From assembly GCF_013340205.1 (NCBI RefSeq), contig NZ_BJTG01000003.1:434001-498000 (forward strand): 64,000 nucleotides of DNA, given 5' to 3'. Under the pieces are notes generated by a model. It did no database searches, was not told where the DNA came from, and saw nothing but the letters and a program-made list of their open reading frames with translations. Source of the DNA: Anaeromyxobacter diazotrophicus. GTDB taxonomy: Bacteria; Myxococcota; Myxococcia; Myxococcales; Anaeromyxobacteraceae. The first letter of the stretch is position 1, and every line of letters begins with the position of its first letter. A program made the position numbers and the translations under genes. Positions 34,838 through 46,342 of this stretch are shown here, in pieces.

Positions 34838-35272
34838 CTAGCGCCGGCCGCCGTGCAGCGCCGCCACCACCTGTGCCGCGAGGAGCCCGGCGTCCACGGG
34901 CAGCTCGGCCGCCGCGCCGGGGGCGGCGTCGGGGAGCGCGGGCGTCGGCTCGGCGCCGGCGGCTTCCTCGCGGCGCCGCGGCTTCCCGGCGCTCGCGCCG
35001 GAGCGGCAGGGCCGGCACCAGGGCTGGTTGCGGATGGCGCCGTCCGCCATCCGGCGCAGCCCGAACTGCGCCAGCGGCCGCATCTTGTGGCACTTGAGGC
35101 ACATGAGCGTGATGAAGACCTCGTTGCCGTCCGCGTCGTAGACGCTCGAGCGGCGGCGCTTCGGCTTCGCCTCGCCCGCCTCCTGGCGCGCGTTCGACTT
35201 CTCCGCGCGCGAGGCGGCGACCTCGGCGTCGCGCTTCGCGATGGCAGGGGCGAGCATCACCTTGACGGCCAT
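34838..35272 (-). CDS. Cys4 zinc-binding hypothetical protein
   Basis: 144 residues. A basic N-terminus (KPKRRRSSVYDADGNEVF) is followed by FITLMCLKCHKMRPLAQFG and, 24 residues on, NQPWCRPCRSG, which together give a C-x2-C...C-x2-C site fitting a zinc ribbon. The C-terminal third is Ala/Pro-rich and likely disordered apart from a final helix. CLKCH resembles a heme motif, but there is no signal peptide, so zinc is more likely. GAGGTG lies 9 bases upstream. It sits between two TCA-cycle genes on the same strand. Confidence 0.65.
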   Translation of the reverse strand: MAVKVMLAPAIAKRDAEVAASRAEKSNARQEAGEAKPKRRRSSVYDADGNEVFITLMCLKCHKMRPLAQFGLRRMADGAIRNQPWCRPCRSGASAGKPRRREEAAGAEPTPALPDAAPGAAAELPVDAGLLAAQVVAALHGGRR

Positions 35273-35547
35273 TCTTCACACCTCGCGGGAGAGACACCTC
35301 CGGCGCGGGGCCGGGCGGTGGCGAGGGTCTTCGTAGCGGGTCGGTCTGACAGCGGAGCTCACTTGGCCAGAGCCCGTCGCGAGGCACACGATGCCGTCGG
35401 CGAGCCGGGCACACGACGACGGAGCAGCGGAGGCGTGCCTGAAAGGCACGTCGAGCAGCGGACGGAGGAGTCTGCCCGGCGCAGCCAGGCAGCGTGCGCC
35501 GCAGCAGGGATCAGGCCAAGTGGGCTTCGCTATGAAAGCCCGCCGGG

Positions 35548-38391
<2,844 letters not shown>

Positions 38392-38479
38392 GTCGCTCCT
38401 CCGGCGCTGTTCCTTACGACGGCGGCGCGGCGGCGCAACGCGCGGCGGGGGCGGCCGGATGCCGCGGCGCCGGCCCGCG

Positions 38480-39655
38480 CTACGCGACCCAGTAGAAGCG
38501 GCTCCAGGCGAAGAACAGCAGCGCCTGGGCGAAGGTGAACAGGATCACCACCGCGCGGTCGACCGCCTCGCGCTCGCCGGCCTTCGCCAGCGGGATGAAC
38601 GCGGGGAAGACCACCGCCAGGAAGCGCGTCGCCGACATGAGCGTGCCGGAGAGCAGGACCGGCGCGAGCGAGAGGAGCGCGAAGGCCGCCAGCGCCCAGC
38701 GCCGCAGCGCGAGGAGCGCCAGGCCGAGCGCGAGGAAGAGGACCGCCCCCGCGAGCTCGAGCGGGCCCATCTTCGGGTGGAAGGCGGCGGGCTCGAGGAG
38801 GGTGCGCCAGGGCGCGGCCACCGCCCGGTGCCAGGCGGCCTGGGCGTGGAAGAGCGCCAGCGGGTCGCCGGTGAGGAGCGCCAGGTGGACCGCGTGCGCC
38901 AGGAGCCCGGCCGGCGCCGCGGTGATCGCCAGCGCGTCCCAGCGCACGGCGCGGAGGCGCCACCCGCGCTGCGACAGGTAGAGGAGGCCGAGCGCGGGGG
39001 CGACCAGGATCCCCGACGCGCGGGTGAGCCCGAGCAGGAGGCCGGTTGCGGCGGCCCAGGCCCAGCGCTCGCGCTGCGCGAGCCAGAAGGTGCCGGCGGC
39101 GAGCGCCAGGTAGAGCGACTCGGTGTAGGCGCAGGAGAGGAAGAAGCCGGCCGGGAAGAGGAGCAGGTAGAGCGCCGTCCGGCGCGCGAGCCGCTCGTCG
39201 GAGAACGCGTCGCGCACCACCAGGTAGACGAGCGCCAGGCCGAGGAGGGCGCAGGCGTTCGCGAGCGCCACCGCCACGAGATAGGGCCCGGCCTCGCCGG
39301 CCCGGGCGGCGGGCGGGAGGAGCGCCGTCCCGGCGCGCACCAGCCAGGAGTAGAGCGGGAAGAAGGCCAGGTTCGACTGCTCGCGCAGCAGCTCGGCGGG
39401 CGGCCGGTAGCCGTGCCGCGCCAGGTCGAGATACCAGGCGGTGTCGTACCGCCCCCACACGTCGAGGGCGAGCCAGGGGAGGCGCGACCAGCCGCGCGCC
39501 GCGCCGGTGGGATCGAAGTAGGTCCAGCTCGGCGCGAACTGCGCCGCGAACCAGGCGACGAGCAGGAGCCCGGCCCGCGTGAGCAGGAAGGGGTAGAGGA
39601 CGGCCGCGGCGAGCGCGGCGCCGGGTCCTCGCGCGTCGGGAGGCCGTCCAGGCAC
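38480..39655 (-). CDS. PIG-V-like membrane mannosyltransferase
   Basis: 391 residues with about ten TM helices. The luminal/periplasmic loop after TM1 has [19 protein letters not shown], matching the PIG-V (GPI mannosyltransferase II, GT76; PF04188) pattern with the catalytic acidic pair, then [13 protein letters not shown]. Later features are [20 protein letters not shown] and [15 protein letters not shown]. It should transfer a sugar from a polyprenyl-phosphate donor on the outer face of the membrane. Start is GTG at 39655; the TAGAAC hexamer 6 bases upstream may be its -10. Confidence 0.8.
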   Translation of the reverse strand: MPGRPPDARGPGAALAAAVLYPFLLTRAGLLLVAWFAAQFAPSWTYFDPTGAARGWSRLPWLALDVWGRYDTAWYLDLARHGYRPPAELLREQSNLAFFPLYSWLVRAGTALLPPAARAGEAGPYLVAVALANACALLGLALVYLVVRDAFSDERLARRTALYLLLFPAGFFLSCAYTESLYLALAAGTFWLAQRERWAWAAATGLLLGLTRASGILVAPALGLLYLSQRGWRLRAVRWDALAITAAPAGLLAHAVHLALLTGDPLALFHAQAAWHRAVAAPWRTLLEPAAFHPKMGPLELAGAVLFLALGLALLALRRWALAAFALLSLAPVLLSGTLMSATRFLAVVFPAFIPLAKAGEREAVDRAVVILFTFAQALLFFAWSRFYWVA

Positions 39656-39747
39656 AGGCGCGTTCTACACCGCCGCGCCTCGGCGCGCCCCTGGGCTCAC
39701 GCACCGTGAAAAACTGCGCATTCCGGCAGGGTTCTTTGGGCTGTGGC

Positions 39748-39761
39748 TTGACGCCGATCAA
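39748..39761 (+). promoter_or_regulatory. FNR-type box TTGAC-N4-ATCAA upstream of NrfD module 2
   Basis: TTGACgccgATCAA differs by one base from the FNR consensus TTGAT-N4-ATCAA. Its centre (39754.5) lies 41-42 bases upstream of a transcription start predicted from the -10-like TAGGCT at 39783-39788, the exact geometry of a class II activator site. Confidence 0.6.
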
Positions 39762-39782
39762 ACGGTTTGGCGCGGGGAGCGC

Positions 39783-39788
39783 TAGGCT
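39783..39788 (+). promoter_or_regulatory. -10 hexamer TAGGCT of NrfD module 2 operon
   Basis: TAGGCT lies 21 bases after the FNR-type box and would start transcription near 39795, giving a ~44-base leader with a GGAGGAGG ribosome site before the GTG at 39839. Confidence 0.5.
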
Positions 39789-39838
39789 GGACCCCTCGAG
39801 TCCATGGGCCGCGCCGGGTCGCGCGGAGGAGGCAGGTC

Positions 39839-40375
39839 GTGAGACGAGTCGTGCAGGACGTGGTGCGGGTCCTGGCGCTGGCGGCGCTGTGCGCCCGGCC
39901 CGCGCTGGCGAGCGAGGCCGCGCCGGCGCCCGCAGCGCGGCCGCCGCCGGAGAAGCCGGGCCAGTTCCAGGCCGAGCCGCCGCCCTTCACGCCCGGGATC
40001 TTCCCCTGCACCCAGTGCCACACCACCCCCGGCGACAGGACCCGCCGGGAGCTGGGCTTCCACGACGACATCCACTTCGAGCACGACGCCGAGCACCGGT
40101 GGTGCCTCGACTGTCACTCCAACGAGAACCGCGACGTGCTCCACCTCTCGAACGGGGATCCGGTGCCCTTCACCGAGTCCTACCGGCTGTGCGGGCAGTG
40201 CCACGGCGACAAGTACCGCGACTGGCGGGTGGGGGTGCACGGGAAGCGGGTCGGCCAGTGGAACGGCCAGAAGACCTACTTCCTGTGCGTGAACTGCCAC
40301 AACCCGCACTCGCCCCGCTTCAAGCCCCTCACGCCCGAGCCGCGCCCCGCGCGGCCGGAGGAGATGCGCCGATGA
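39839..40375 (+). CDS. Periplasmic tetraheme c-type cytochrome (module 2)
   Basis: 178 residues from GTG at 39839 (GGAGGAGG 8 bases upstream). A Sec signal peptide (VVRVLALAALCARPALASEA) is followed by four heme sites: CTQCH, CLDCH, CGQCH and CVNCH. The fourth is followed by NPHSP, as in the module 1 cytochrome. Several single histidines (GFHDDIHFEHDAEHRW) can serve as distal ligands. It should accept or donate electrons next to the FeS/NrfD pair. Its stop overlaps the start of the FeS gene (ATGA). Confidence 0.9.
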   Translation: MRRVVQDVVRVLALAALCARPALASEAAPAPAARPPPEKPGQFQAEPPPFTPGIFPCTQCHTTPGDRTRRELGFHDDIHFEHDAEHRWCLDCHSNENRDVLHLSNGDPVPFTESYRLCGQCHGDKYRDWRVGVHGKRVGQWNGQKTYFLCVNCHNPHSPRFKPLTPEPRPARPEEMRR

Positions 40376-41301
40376 GCGGCGAGCGAAGGACCCCGCAGAG
40401 CCTCCCGGTCCTCCCGGAGGCGCCGGCTGACCCGGGGCGGCGCAGCTTCATGCGGACGGCGGCCGCCGGCGCCGCCGTGGCGGCGCTCTCCGGCTGCGGG
40501 CTGGAGGACTTCTTCCGCAAGAGCTTCCGCGAGCTCTCGAAGGGCGACGTGCAGAAGGTGCTCGCCAGCCTGGAGCGGAAGCACAGCGCGAAGTACGGCC
40601 GGGCGGTGACCGTCTCCGGCGCGCCGGCGCAGCCCGGGGTCGAGTTCGGCTACGGGCTCGACCTCTCGCGCTGCGTCGGCTGCCGCCGGTGCGTCTACGC
40701 GTGCGTGAAGGAGAACAACCAGAGCCGCAAGAACCCCCAGATCCACTGGATCCGGGTGCTCGAGATGGACAAGGCGCGCGGCGTGGACCTCGCCCACGCC
40801 GAGGTCTACTACGAGGCCGACCAGGTGCCGCGGCCCGGCCACTTCTACATGCCGGTGCAGTGCCAGCAGTGCCGGAACCCGCCCTGCGTGAAGGTGTGCC
40901 CGGTGCAGGCGACGTGGAAGGAGCCGGACGGCATCGTGGTCGTCGACTACGACTGGTGCATCGGCTGCCGCTGCTGCATGTCGGCCTGTCCGTACGGCGC
41001 GCGCCACTTCAACTGGGCCGAGCCGACGCTGCCGAAGGAGGAGCTGAACCCGGTCACCCACTACCTGGGCAACCGGCCCCGGCCGAAGGGCGTGGTCGAG
41101 AAGTGCACCTTCTGCATCCAGCGCACGCGCGCCGGCCGCTACCCGGCCTGCGTCGAGGTGTGCCCGGTGGGCGCGCGCAAGTTCGGGAACCTCCTCGACC
41201 CGGAGAGCGAGATCCGGCGCGTGATGGACACCAAGCGCGTCTTCGTCTTCAAGGAGGAGCTCGCGACGCACCCGCAGTTCTATTACTTCTACGCCACGTG
41301 A
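40372..41301 (+). CDS. Tat-exported 4x[4Fe-4S] ferredoxin-type protein, possible lipoprotein (module 2)
   Basis: 309 residues. The N-terminus RRSFMRTAAAGAAVAALSGC combines a twin-arginine signal with a lipobox ending at Cys (LSGC), so it may be a Tat lipoprotein. Cluster motifs are CVGCRRCVYAC, CQQCRNPPCVKVCP, CIGCRCCMSACP and CTFCIQRTRAG...ACVEVCP, i.e. four [4Fe-4S] centres as in DsrO/HybA. It links the cytochrome to NrfD at the periplasmic face. It is translationally coupled to the cytochrome and 16 bases from nrfD. Confidence 0.92.
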   Translation: MSGERRTPQSLPVLPEAPADPGRRSFMRTAAAGAAVAALSGCGLEDFFRKSFRELSKGDVQKVLASLERKHSAKYGRAVTVSGAPAQPGVEFGYGLDLSRCVGCRRCVYACVKENNQSRKNPQIHWIRVLEMDKARGVDLAHAEVYYEADQVPRPGHFYMPVQCQQCRNPPCVKVCPVQATWKEPDGIVVVDYDWCIGCRCCMSACPYGARHFNWAEPTLPKEELNPVTHYLGNRPRPKGVVEKCTFCIQRTRAGRYPACVEVCPVGARKFGNLLDPESEIRRVMDTKRVFVFKEELATHPQFYYFYAT

Positions 41302-41317
41302 ACGGAGCGACGGCCCC

Positions 41318-42571
41318 ATGAGCGGAATCCTCGGCTTCCTGCGCGGGTGCGCGCGGCTCGTCGCGCGCGGCAACCGCGCCTACTACGCCTGGCTGGGCGT
41401 GCTGGCGGCGGCCATCCTGATCGGGCTCCTCGCCTACGCCCACCAGTTCCGCACCGGCCTCATCGCGACGAACATGCGGGACCAGGTGAGCTGGGCCTTC
41501 TACGTGGGCAACTTCACCTTCCTCGTCGGGGTGGCGGCGGCGGCGGTGCTGCTCGTCATCCCCGCCTACGTGTACGAGTGGGAGCCCATCAAGGAGGTGG
41601 TGATCCTGGGCGAGCTGCTCGCCGTCAGCGCCATCACCATGTGCCTGCTCTTCATCCTGGTGGACATGGGGCGCCCGGATCGCTTCCTCCACATCCTGCC
41701 GCTGCTCGGCTCGCCCAACTGGCCACACTCGATGCTGACCTGGGACGCGCTGGTGCTGAACGGCTACCTGGCGCTCAACCTCACGGTCGTGGTCCACATC
41801 CTCTACAAGGGCTACCGCGGCGAGCACTACAACCGGAAGCTCATCGTCCCGCTCGTCCTCGCCTCGATCCCGGGCGCCGTCTCCATCCACACCGTGACGG
41901 CCTTCCTCTACAACGGGATGGCGGCGCGGCCCTTCTGGAACGCGTCGATCCTCGCCCCGCGCTTCATCGCCTCGGCCTTCTGCTCGGGGCCCGCGGTCAT
42001 GATCATCCTCTTCCAGATCCTCCGGAAGACCACCCGCATCGCCGTGAAGGACGAGGCCATCTTCAAGGTCGCCGAGCTCATGGCGTACGCCATGTTCGTG
42101 AACCTGTTCCTGCTCGGCGCCGAGGTGTTCAAGGAGTACTACTCCGCCACCGAGCACCTGCTCTACACGCAGTACCTCTGGAGCGGCATCGGGCCGCACC
42201 GCGCGCTGGTGCCGTTCGCCTGGCTGGCGCTCGCCTGCAGCGTCTCGGCCTTCCTGCTCTTCCTCGTCCCGCGCACGCGCCGGAACTTCGTCACCCTCAA
42301 CGCAGGGTGCGTCCTCATCTGGGCGGGCGTCTACATCGAGAAGGGGATGGGGCTCGTCATCCCCGGCATGACCCCCGACACGCTCGGCGAGATCTACGAG
42401 TACCGGCCCACCGCCACCGAGTGGGCCATCGCGGCCGGCATCTTCGGCGTCGGCTTCCTCGTCTTCACGGTGCTGGTCAAGGTGGCGGTGCCCATCATGA
42501 CCGGCACGTTCCAGGCTCCCGACCGCGCGGCGGATCACCCCTCGCCAGGGAAGTCCGCCGCCGTGGCCTGA
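41318..42571 (+). CDS. NrfD/DsrP-family quinone-interacting membrane subunit (module 2)
   Basis: 417 residues and about ten TM helices. Features of the DsrP/HybB branch are NMRDQVSWAFYVGNFTFLVG, the VDMGRPDRFLHILP loop, SPNWPHSMLTWDALVLNGYL and YIEKGMGLVIPGMTPDTLGE. It exchanges electrons with menaquinol and passes them to the FeS subunit. Together with the tetraheme protein it forms a CbcSTU/DsrJOP-like set without a catalytic subunit. Module 1 (15673..18453) is a more distant version on the other strand. Confidence 0.9.
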   Translation: MSGILGFLRGCARLVARGNRAYYAWLGVLAAAILIGLLAYAHQFRTGLIATNMRDQVSWAFYVGNFTFLVGVAAAAVLLVIPAYVYEWEPIKEVVILGELLAVSAITMCLLFILVDMGRPDRFLHILPLLGSPNWPHSMLTWDALVLNGYLALNLTVVVHILYKGYRGEHYNRKLIVPLVLASIPGAVSIHTVTAFLYNGMAARPFWNASILAPRFIASAFCSGPAVMIILFQILRKTTRIAVKDEAIFKVAELMAYAMFVNLFLLGAEVFKEYYSATEHLLYTQYLWSGIGPHRALVPFAWLALACSVSAFLLFLVPRTRRNFVTLNAGCVLIWAGVYIEKGMGLVIPGMTPDTLGEIYEYRPTATEWAIAAGIFGVGFLVFTVLVKVAVPIMTGTFQAPDRAADHPSPGKSAAVA

Positions 42572-42607
42572 GCCGCCCACGCGCACCGCGTCACCCAGGA
42601 GACCCGC

Positions 42608-42922
42608 ATGAACCGCATCGTCGCCTCCCTCGCCATCTGCCTCGCCGTCGCCGTGGCCGCGCCCGCCCGCGCGGCCGAGGACGGCAAGGCCCTCTTCGCG
42701 CAGAAGTGCGCGAGCTGCCACGGCCCCGACGGCAAGGGCCAGACGCCCATGGGCAAGAAGCTCGGCGCCAAGGACCTCACCCACGAGGACAAGGAGCCGC
42801 TCGACGAGATCGTGAAGGACATCGAGAACGGCAAGCCGCCCAAGATGCTGGCGTACAAGGGGAAGCTCACCCCCGAGCAGATCAAGGCCGTCGCCACCTA
42901 TATCAAGGGCGGCCTGAAGTAG
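42608..42922 (+). CDS. Monoheme class I cytochrome c
   Basis: 104 residues. A signal peptide (MNRIVASLAICLAVAVAAPARAA) is followed by the single site CASCHGPDGKGQ. The likely Met ligand is in PPKMLAYKGKL, followed by the terminal helix TPEQIKAVATYIKG. It is a small soluble periplasmic carrier, probably the electron partner of the upstream complex. GGAG lies ~8 bases before the ATG, 36 bases after nrfD. Confidence 0.92.
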   Translation: MNRIVASLAICLAVAVAAPARAAEDGKALFAQKCASCHGPDGKGQTPMGKKLGAKDLTHEDKEPLDEIVKDIENGKPPKMLAYKGKLTPEQIKAVATYIKGGLK

Positions 42923-42950
42923 CCTGCCGGGCCGGAGGAGCGCCCGCGAG

Positions 42951-44426
42951 ATGCCCGTCCCGACCGATCTGTACCGGCCCTCGCTGGCGCTCCTCACCGA
43001 CTTCTACGAGCTCACCATGGCGGCGGCCGCCTGGAAGAGCGGCATCGCCGGGGAGGAGGCGGTCTTCACGCTCTCCTTCCGCAAGAACCCCTTCGAGGGC
43101 GGCTTCACGCTGGCGGCGGGCCTCGAGTCGGTCATCGACCACGTCTCCCGCCACCGCTTCGACGCGAGCGACCTCGCCTACCTCGCCGAGCAGCGCGACG
43201 GGCACGGGAAGCCGCTCTTCGAGCCGGGCTTCCTCGAGTACCTGGGGCGGCTCGAGCTGGCGGTGGACGTCGACGCGGTGCCGGAGGGCACCGCCGTCTT
43301 CCCCTGGGAGCCGGTGCTGCGCGTCCGCGGGCCGGTCATCCCGTGCATGCTGCTCGAGACCCCGCTGCTCACGCTGGTGAACTTCCAGACGCTCATCGCC
43401 ACCAAGGCGGCGCGGGTCTGCCTGGCGGCGGGCGGCGCGCCGGTGCTCGAGTTCGGGGCGCGGCGGGCGCAGGGCTTCGACGGCGCGCTCTCCGCCTCGC
43501 GCGCCGCCTACCTCGGCGGCTGTGCCGGCACCTCCAACGTCCTCGCCGGGAAGCTGTTCGGGATCCCGGTGAAGGGCACGCACGCCCACGCGTGGGTCAT
43601 GCTGTTCGACGACGAGCGCGAGGCGTTCCGGGCCTACGCCGGCGCGATGCCGGGGAACTGCGTGCTGCTCGTCGACACCTACGACTCGCTGGCGGGGGTC
43701 GAGCGCGCCATCGAGACCGGCCGCTGGCTGCGCGAGCACGGGGGCGAGCTGGCCGGCATCCGCCTCGACTCCGGCGACCTGGCCTGGCTCTCCCAGGAGG
43801 CGCGGCGGCGCCTCGACGCGGCGGGGTTCGAGCGCACCGCCATCATGGCGTCGAACGAGCTCGACGAGCACATCATCGTCAGCCTGCGCGACCAGGGCGC
43901 GTGCATCGCGGCCTGGGGGGTGGGGACGCGGCTCGTCACCGGCGCCGACGACGGGGCGCTGGGCGGCGTCTACAAGCTCGGCGCCGTGCGGCGCGGCGGC
44001 GGGCCCTGGCAGCACCGGGTGAAGCTCTCCGAGCAGTCGTCCAAGACGAGCGTGCCGGGCGTGCTGCAGGTGCGCCGCTTCCGCCACGACGGCGTCTACC
44101 TGGCCGACTGCATCTACGACGAGCTGACCGGGCTGCCGGCGGCGCCGACCATCGTCGACCCGACCGACCATACCCGGCGCCGCGAGATCCCGGCCGGCAC
44201 CCCGGGGGAGGACCTCCTCGCGCCCATCTTCCGGGGCGGGCGGCTGGTCTACGCGCCGCCCGCGCTGGAGGAGGCGCGCCGGCACGCCGCGCGCGAGCTC
44301 GCCGCGCTCCACGCCGGGGTGAAGCGGTTCGTGTACCCGCACCAGTTCCCGGCCGGGCTGGAGCGGAACCTGTTCGACCTGCGCACGCGCCTCGTCCTGG
44401 AGGCGCGCGGGCTGCCCGCGGCCTGA
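42951..44426 (+). CDS. pncB: Nicotinate phosphoribosyltransferase
   Basis: 491 residues. It forms nicotinate mononucleotide from nicotinate and PRPP for NAD salvage. Motifs are LLTDFYELTMAAAAW, FRKNPFEGGFTLAAGLE, the EFGARRAQGFDGALSASRA loop, GTHAHAWVMLF with the histidine phosphorylated in the family, IRLDSGDLAWLS and GVGTRLVTG. GGAGGAG lies ~13 bases upstream of the ATG, a long spacing, so initiation may be weak. It is not obviously linked to the cytochrome operon before it. Confidence 0.94.
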   Translation: MPVPTDLYRPSLALLTDFYELTMAAAAWKSGIAGEEAVFTLSFRKNPFEGGFTLAAGLESVIDHVSRHRFDASDLAYLAEQRDGHGKPLFEPGFLEYLGRLELAVDVDAVPEGTAVFPWEPVLRVRGPVIPCMLLETPLLTLVNFQTLIATKAARVCLAAGGAPVLEFGARRAQGFDGALSASRAAYLGGCAGTSNVLAGKLFGIPVKGTHAHAWVMLFDDEREAFRAYAGAMPGNCVLLVDTYDSLAGVERAIETGRWLREHGGELAGIRLDSGDLAWLSQEARRRLDAAGFERTAIMASNELDEHIIVSLRDQGACIAAWGVGTRLVTGADDGALGGVYKLGAVRRGGGPWQHRVKLSEQSSKTSVPGVLQVRRFRHDGVYLADCIYDELTGLPAAPTIVDPTDHTRRREIPAGTPGEDLLAPIFRGGRLVYAPPALEEARRHAARELAALHAGVKRFVYPHQFPAGLERNLFDLRTRLVLEARGLPAA

Positions 44427-44449
44427 CGCCGCGCGAGAGGGGGAGCCGC

Positions 44450-45502
44450 ATGCCGAACGAGCTGGTCCGCCCCGGCGCGCTGCGGCCGGGCGACACGGTG
44501 GCCCTCTTCTCCCCGTCCTCCGGGCTCGCCGCGCGCTTCCCGCGGGCGTACGAGCAGGGCGTGGCGGTGCTGCGGCAGGAGCTCGGGCTCGAGGTGCGCG
44601 CCCTCCCGACGGCCCGCGCCGACCAGGCGTGGCTGCGCGCCAACCCGCGCGCCCGCGCGGACGACCTGCACCGCGCCTTCCGCGATCCGGAGATCCGGGC
44701 CGTGCTCGCCACCGCCGGCGGCGAGGACGTGGTGCGCCTGCTGCCCTTCGTCGACCAGACGGTGTTCCAGACCTGTCCCAAGATCCTGATGGCGACCTCG
44801 GACGCGACGCCGCTCCTGGCGCTCGCGCACCAGGCCGGCCTCGTCACCTTCCACGGCCCGAGCGTCATGTCCGGGCTCGCCCAGGCGCGCGGCCTCCCCA
44901 CCGCCTTCCTGACCCACGTCCGCGCCATGCTCTTCGAGGGGCGCGAGAGCTACGAGTACCACCCGTACGGCAGCTACCTCGAGCGCGACCCCGAGCGCGC
45001 CAGCGACGCGGAGCTGCCGCGGCTCCGGCGCGACGAGCGCGGCTGGCGGGTGGTGCAGGGCGCCGGCCGGGTGCGCGGGCGGCTCTTCGGCGGCGGGCTC
45101 GAGGCGCTGGAGCTGGTGAAGGGGACGCCCTGGTGGCCGGCCCCCTCCTTCTTCGACGGGAAGGTGCTGTTCCTCGAGATCTCGAAGGTGCTGCCCGGGC
45201 CGGAGGCGGTCCGGAGGACGCTGCGCGGCTACGGGGTGGCGGGGCTCTTCGACCGGATCGCGGGCCTGCTGGTGGGGCGGCCGCGCGGCTACGACGAGGG
45301 GCAGCGCGACGCGCTGGAGAAGGACCTGGTCGAGGTCGTGGCGGGGGACTTCGGGCGCCGCGATCTGCCCATCGTCACCCACGTGGACTTCGGTCGCACG
45401 GACCCACAGCTGATCGTCCCGCTGGGCGGCCTGGTCGAGATCGACTGCCAGGCGCGGCGGCTCTGGCTGGCGGAGGCGGCGGTGGCGAGGCCGGCCCGCT
45501 AG
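44450..45502 (+). CDS. S66-family LD-carboxypeptidase (LdcA/MccF-like)
   Basis: 350 residues. Ser-peptidase family S66 with the triad visible as the Ser in MATSDATPLLALA, the Glu in VLFLEIS and the His in IVTHVDFGRTDP. Other marks are LRPGDTVALFSPSSGLAARFP, RAVLATAGGEDVVRLLPFVD and GRLFGGGLEALELV. It either trims the L,D-bond of tetrapeptide murein stems or, like MccF, inactivates a peptidyl-nucleotide antibiotic; context does not decide. AGAGGGGGAG lies just upstream of the ATG. Confidence 0.87.
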   Translation: MPNELVRPGALRPGDTVALFSPSSGLAARFPRAYEQGVAVLRQELGLEVRALPTARADQAWLRANPRARADDLHRAFRDPEIRAVLATAGGEDVVRLLPFVDQTVFQTCPKILMATSDATPLLALAHQAGLVTFHGPSVMSGLAQARGLPTAFLTHVRAMLFEGRESYEYHPYGSYLERDPERASDAELPRLRRDERGWRVVQGAGRVRGRLFGGGLEALELVKGTPWWPAPSFFDGKVLFLEISKVLPGPEAVRRTLRGYGVAGLFDRIAGLLVGRPRGYDEGQRDALEKDLVEVVAGDFGRRDLPIVTHVDFGRTDPQLIVPLGGLVEIDCQARRLWLAEAAVARPAR

Positions 45503-45591
45503 GCGCGCCGCGGCCGGCTCGGCCGGCCGACGCAGCGCGGCGTCGTCCCCCGTCGTAGGGCGCGGGGAGACCGGCACCCACCACGTGGACC

Positions 45592-45645
45592 CGGCACTGT
45601 CGGTGTGACAGGGGACGGGGAAGCCCCTTGTCAGGGCCGGTGCCG
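45592..45645. other. Nested inverted repeat between LD-carboxypeptidase and LPP20 genes
   Basis: An outer arm CGGCAC (45592) pairs with GTGCCG (to 45645), and an inner arm TGACAGGGG pairs with CCCCTTGTCA with one bulge, giving a ~54-base structured region. It may terminate the upstream gene or fold in the lipoprotein mRNA leader. Confidence 0.5.
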
Positions 45646-45665
45646 TCTGCCACCATCCACGCTCT

Positions 45666-45686
45666 GTGACTGTCACGAAAAGTCAC
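45666..45686 (+). promoter_or_regulatory. GTGAC/GTCAC operator-like sites upstream of LPP20 operon
   Basis: GTGAC-t-GTCAC (45666-45676) is a perfect palindrome, and a third GTCAC follows at 45682-45686. They end 25 bases before the ATG at 45711, where a repressor or activator could act. Confidence 0.4.
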
Positions 45687-45710
45687 GATCACTTCGCCTC
45701 CGGAGGTTTC

Positions 45711-46313
45711 ATGTCCCGTCGCGCCCTTCCGTTCGCGGGCTCCGCCGCCGCGCTGCTGCTGGCCGCCTGCTCCGGCCAGCCGGTGCGGCCCACCATCGCC
45801 GCCCCGGAGTGCCCGGGGCCGGCCTGGACCTGCTTCCAGTCGGGGCCGTGCCCCTTCGCCGAGTGGAAGGACAGCCTGTGCGCGGTCGGGACCGCCGACT
45901 CGATCTCGTCCCAGAGCCTGGGCATCGAGGCGGCCAAGACCCGCGCCCGCCGCGAGATGGGGGCAGTGCTGAAGTCGCAGGTCGACGGGTTCACCCGCAT
46001 CACGCAGGACAGCCTCTCGAAGGCCGGGGCGGGCGAGGACTCGACGCAGAAGGTGGGCGACCTGGCGCAGAACGTCGTCGAGCAGACGCTCCACGGCGTG
46101 TCCGTCCCGCGCACCTGGTACAGCCCCGACAGCAAGGTCTACTACGCCATCGCGGTCGTCGACGCGTCCACCTTCGCCAGCGCGCTCAAGGGCATGCGCG
46201 ACGCGAAGGGGCTCTCCGACGCGATGAAGGAGGAGATCGACCGCCGGGCCGACGGCATCGCCAAGGACTGGGCGGCCGAGCGCGACCGGAAGAACGGCGT
46301 CGCCCACCCGTAG
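45711..46313 (+). CDS. LPP20-family lipoprotein
   Basis: 200 residues. The signal peptide ends in the lipobox LLLAAC, so the mature protein is a lipid-anchored periplasmic protein. The body has the LPP20 pattern: LCAVGTADSISSQSLGIEAAKTRARREM, then TWYSPDSKVYYAIAVVDASTF. Two extra cysteines near the N-terminus (CPGPAWTCFQSGPC) could form a disulfide. It opens a four-gene lipoprotein operon with LpoB and COG3014. GGAGG lies 5 bases upstream of the ATG. Confidence 0.8.
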   Translation: MSRRALPFAGSAAALLLAACSGQPVRPTIAAPECPGPAWTCFQSGPCPFAEWKDSLCAVGTADSISSQSLGIEAAKTRARREMGAVLKSQVDGFTRITQDSLSKAGAGEDSTQKVGDLAQNVVEQTLHGVSVPRTWYSPDSKVYYAIAVVDASTFASALKGMRDAKGLSDAMKEEIDRRADGIAKDWAAERDRKNGVAHP

Positions 46314-46342
46314 CCCGCCCAGCGCCCCACCGCGGAGACCTC

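Noticed and set aside
34838-35272. CLKCH read as a c-type heme site
   Set aside because: There is no signal peptide, and a second CxxC lies 24 residues on, so a zinc site is more likely.
35522-35541. Hairpin GGGCTT/AAGCCC as aconitase terminator
   Set aside because: The stem is only 6 bp with an 8-base loop and no U-tract; mentioned only under acnA.
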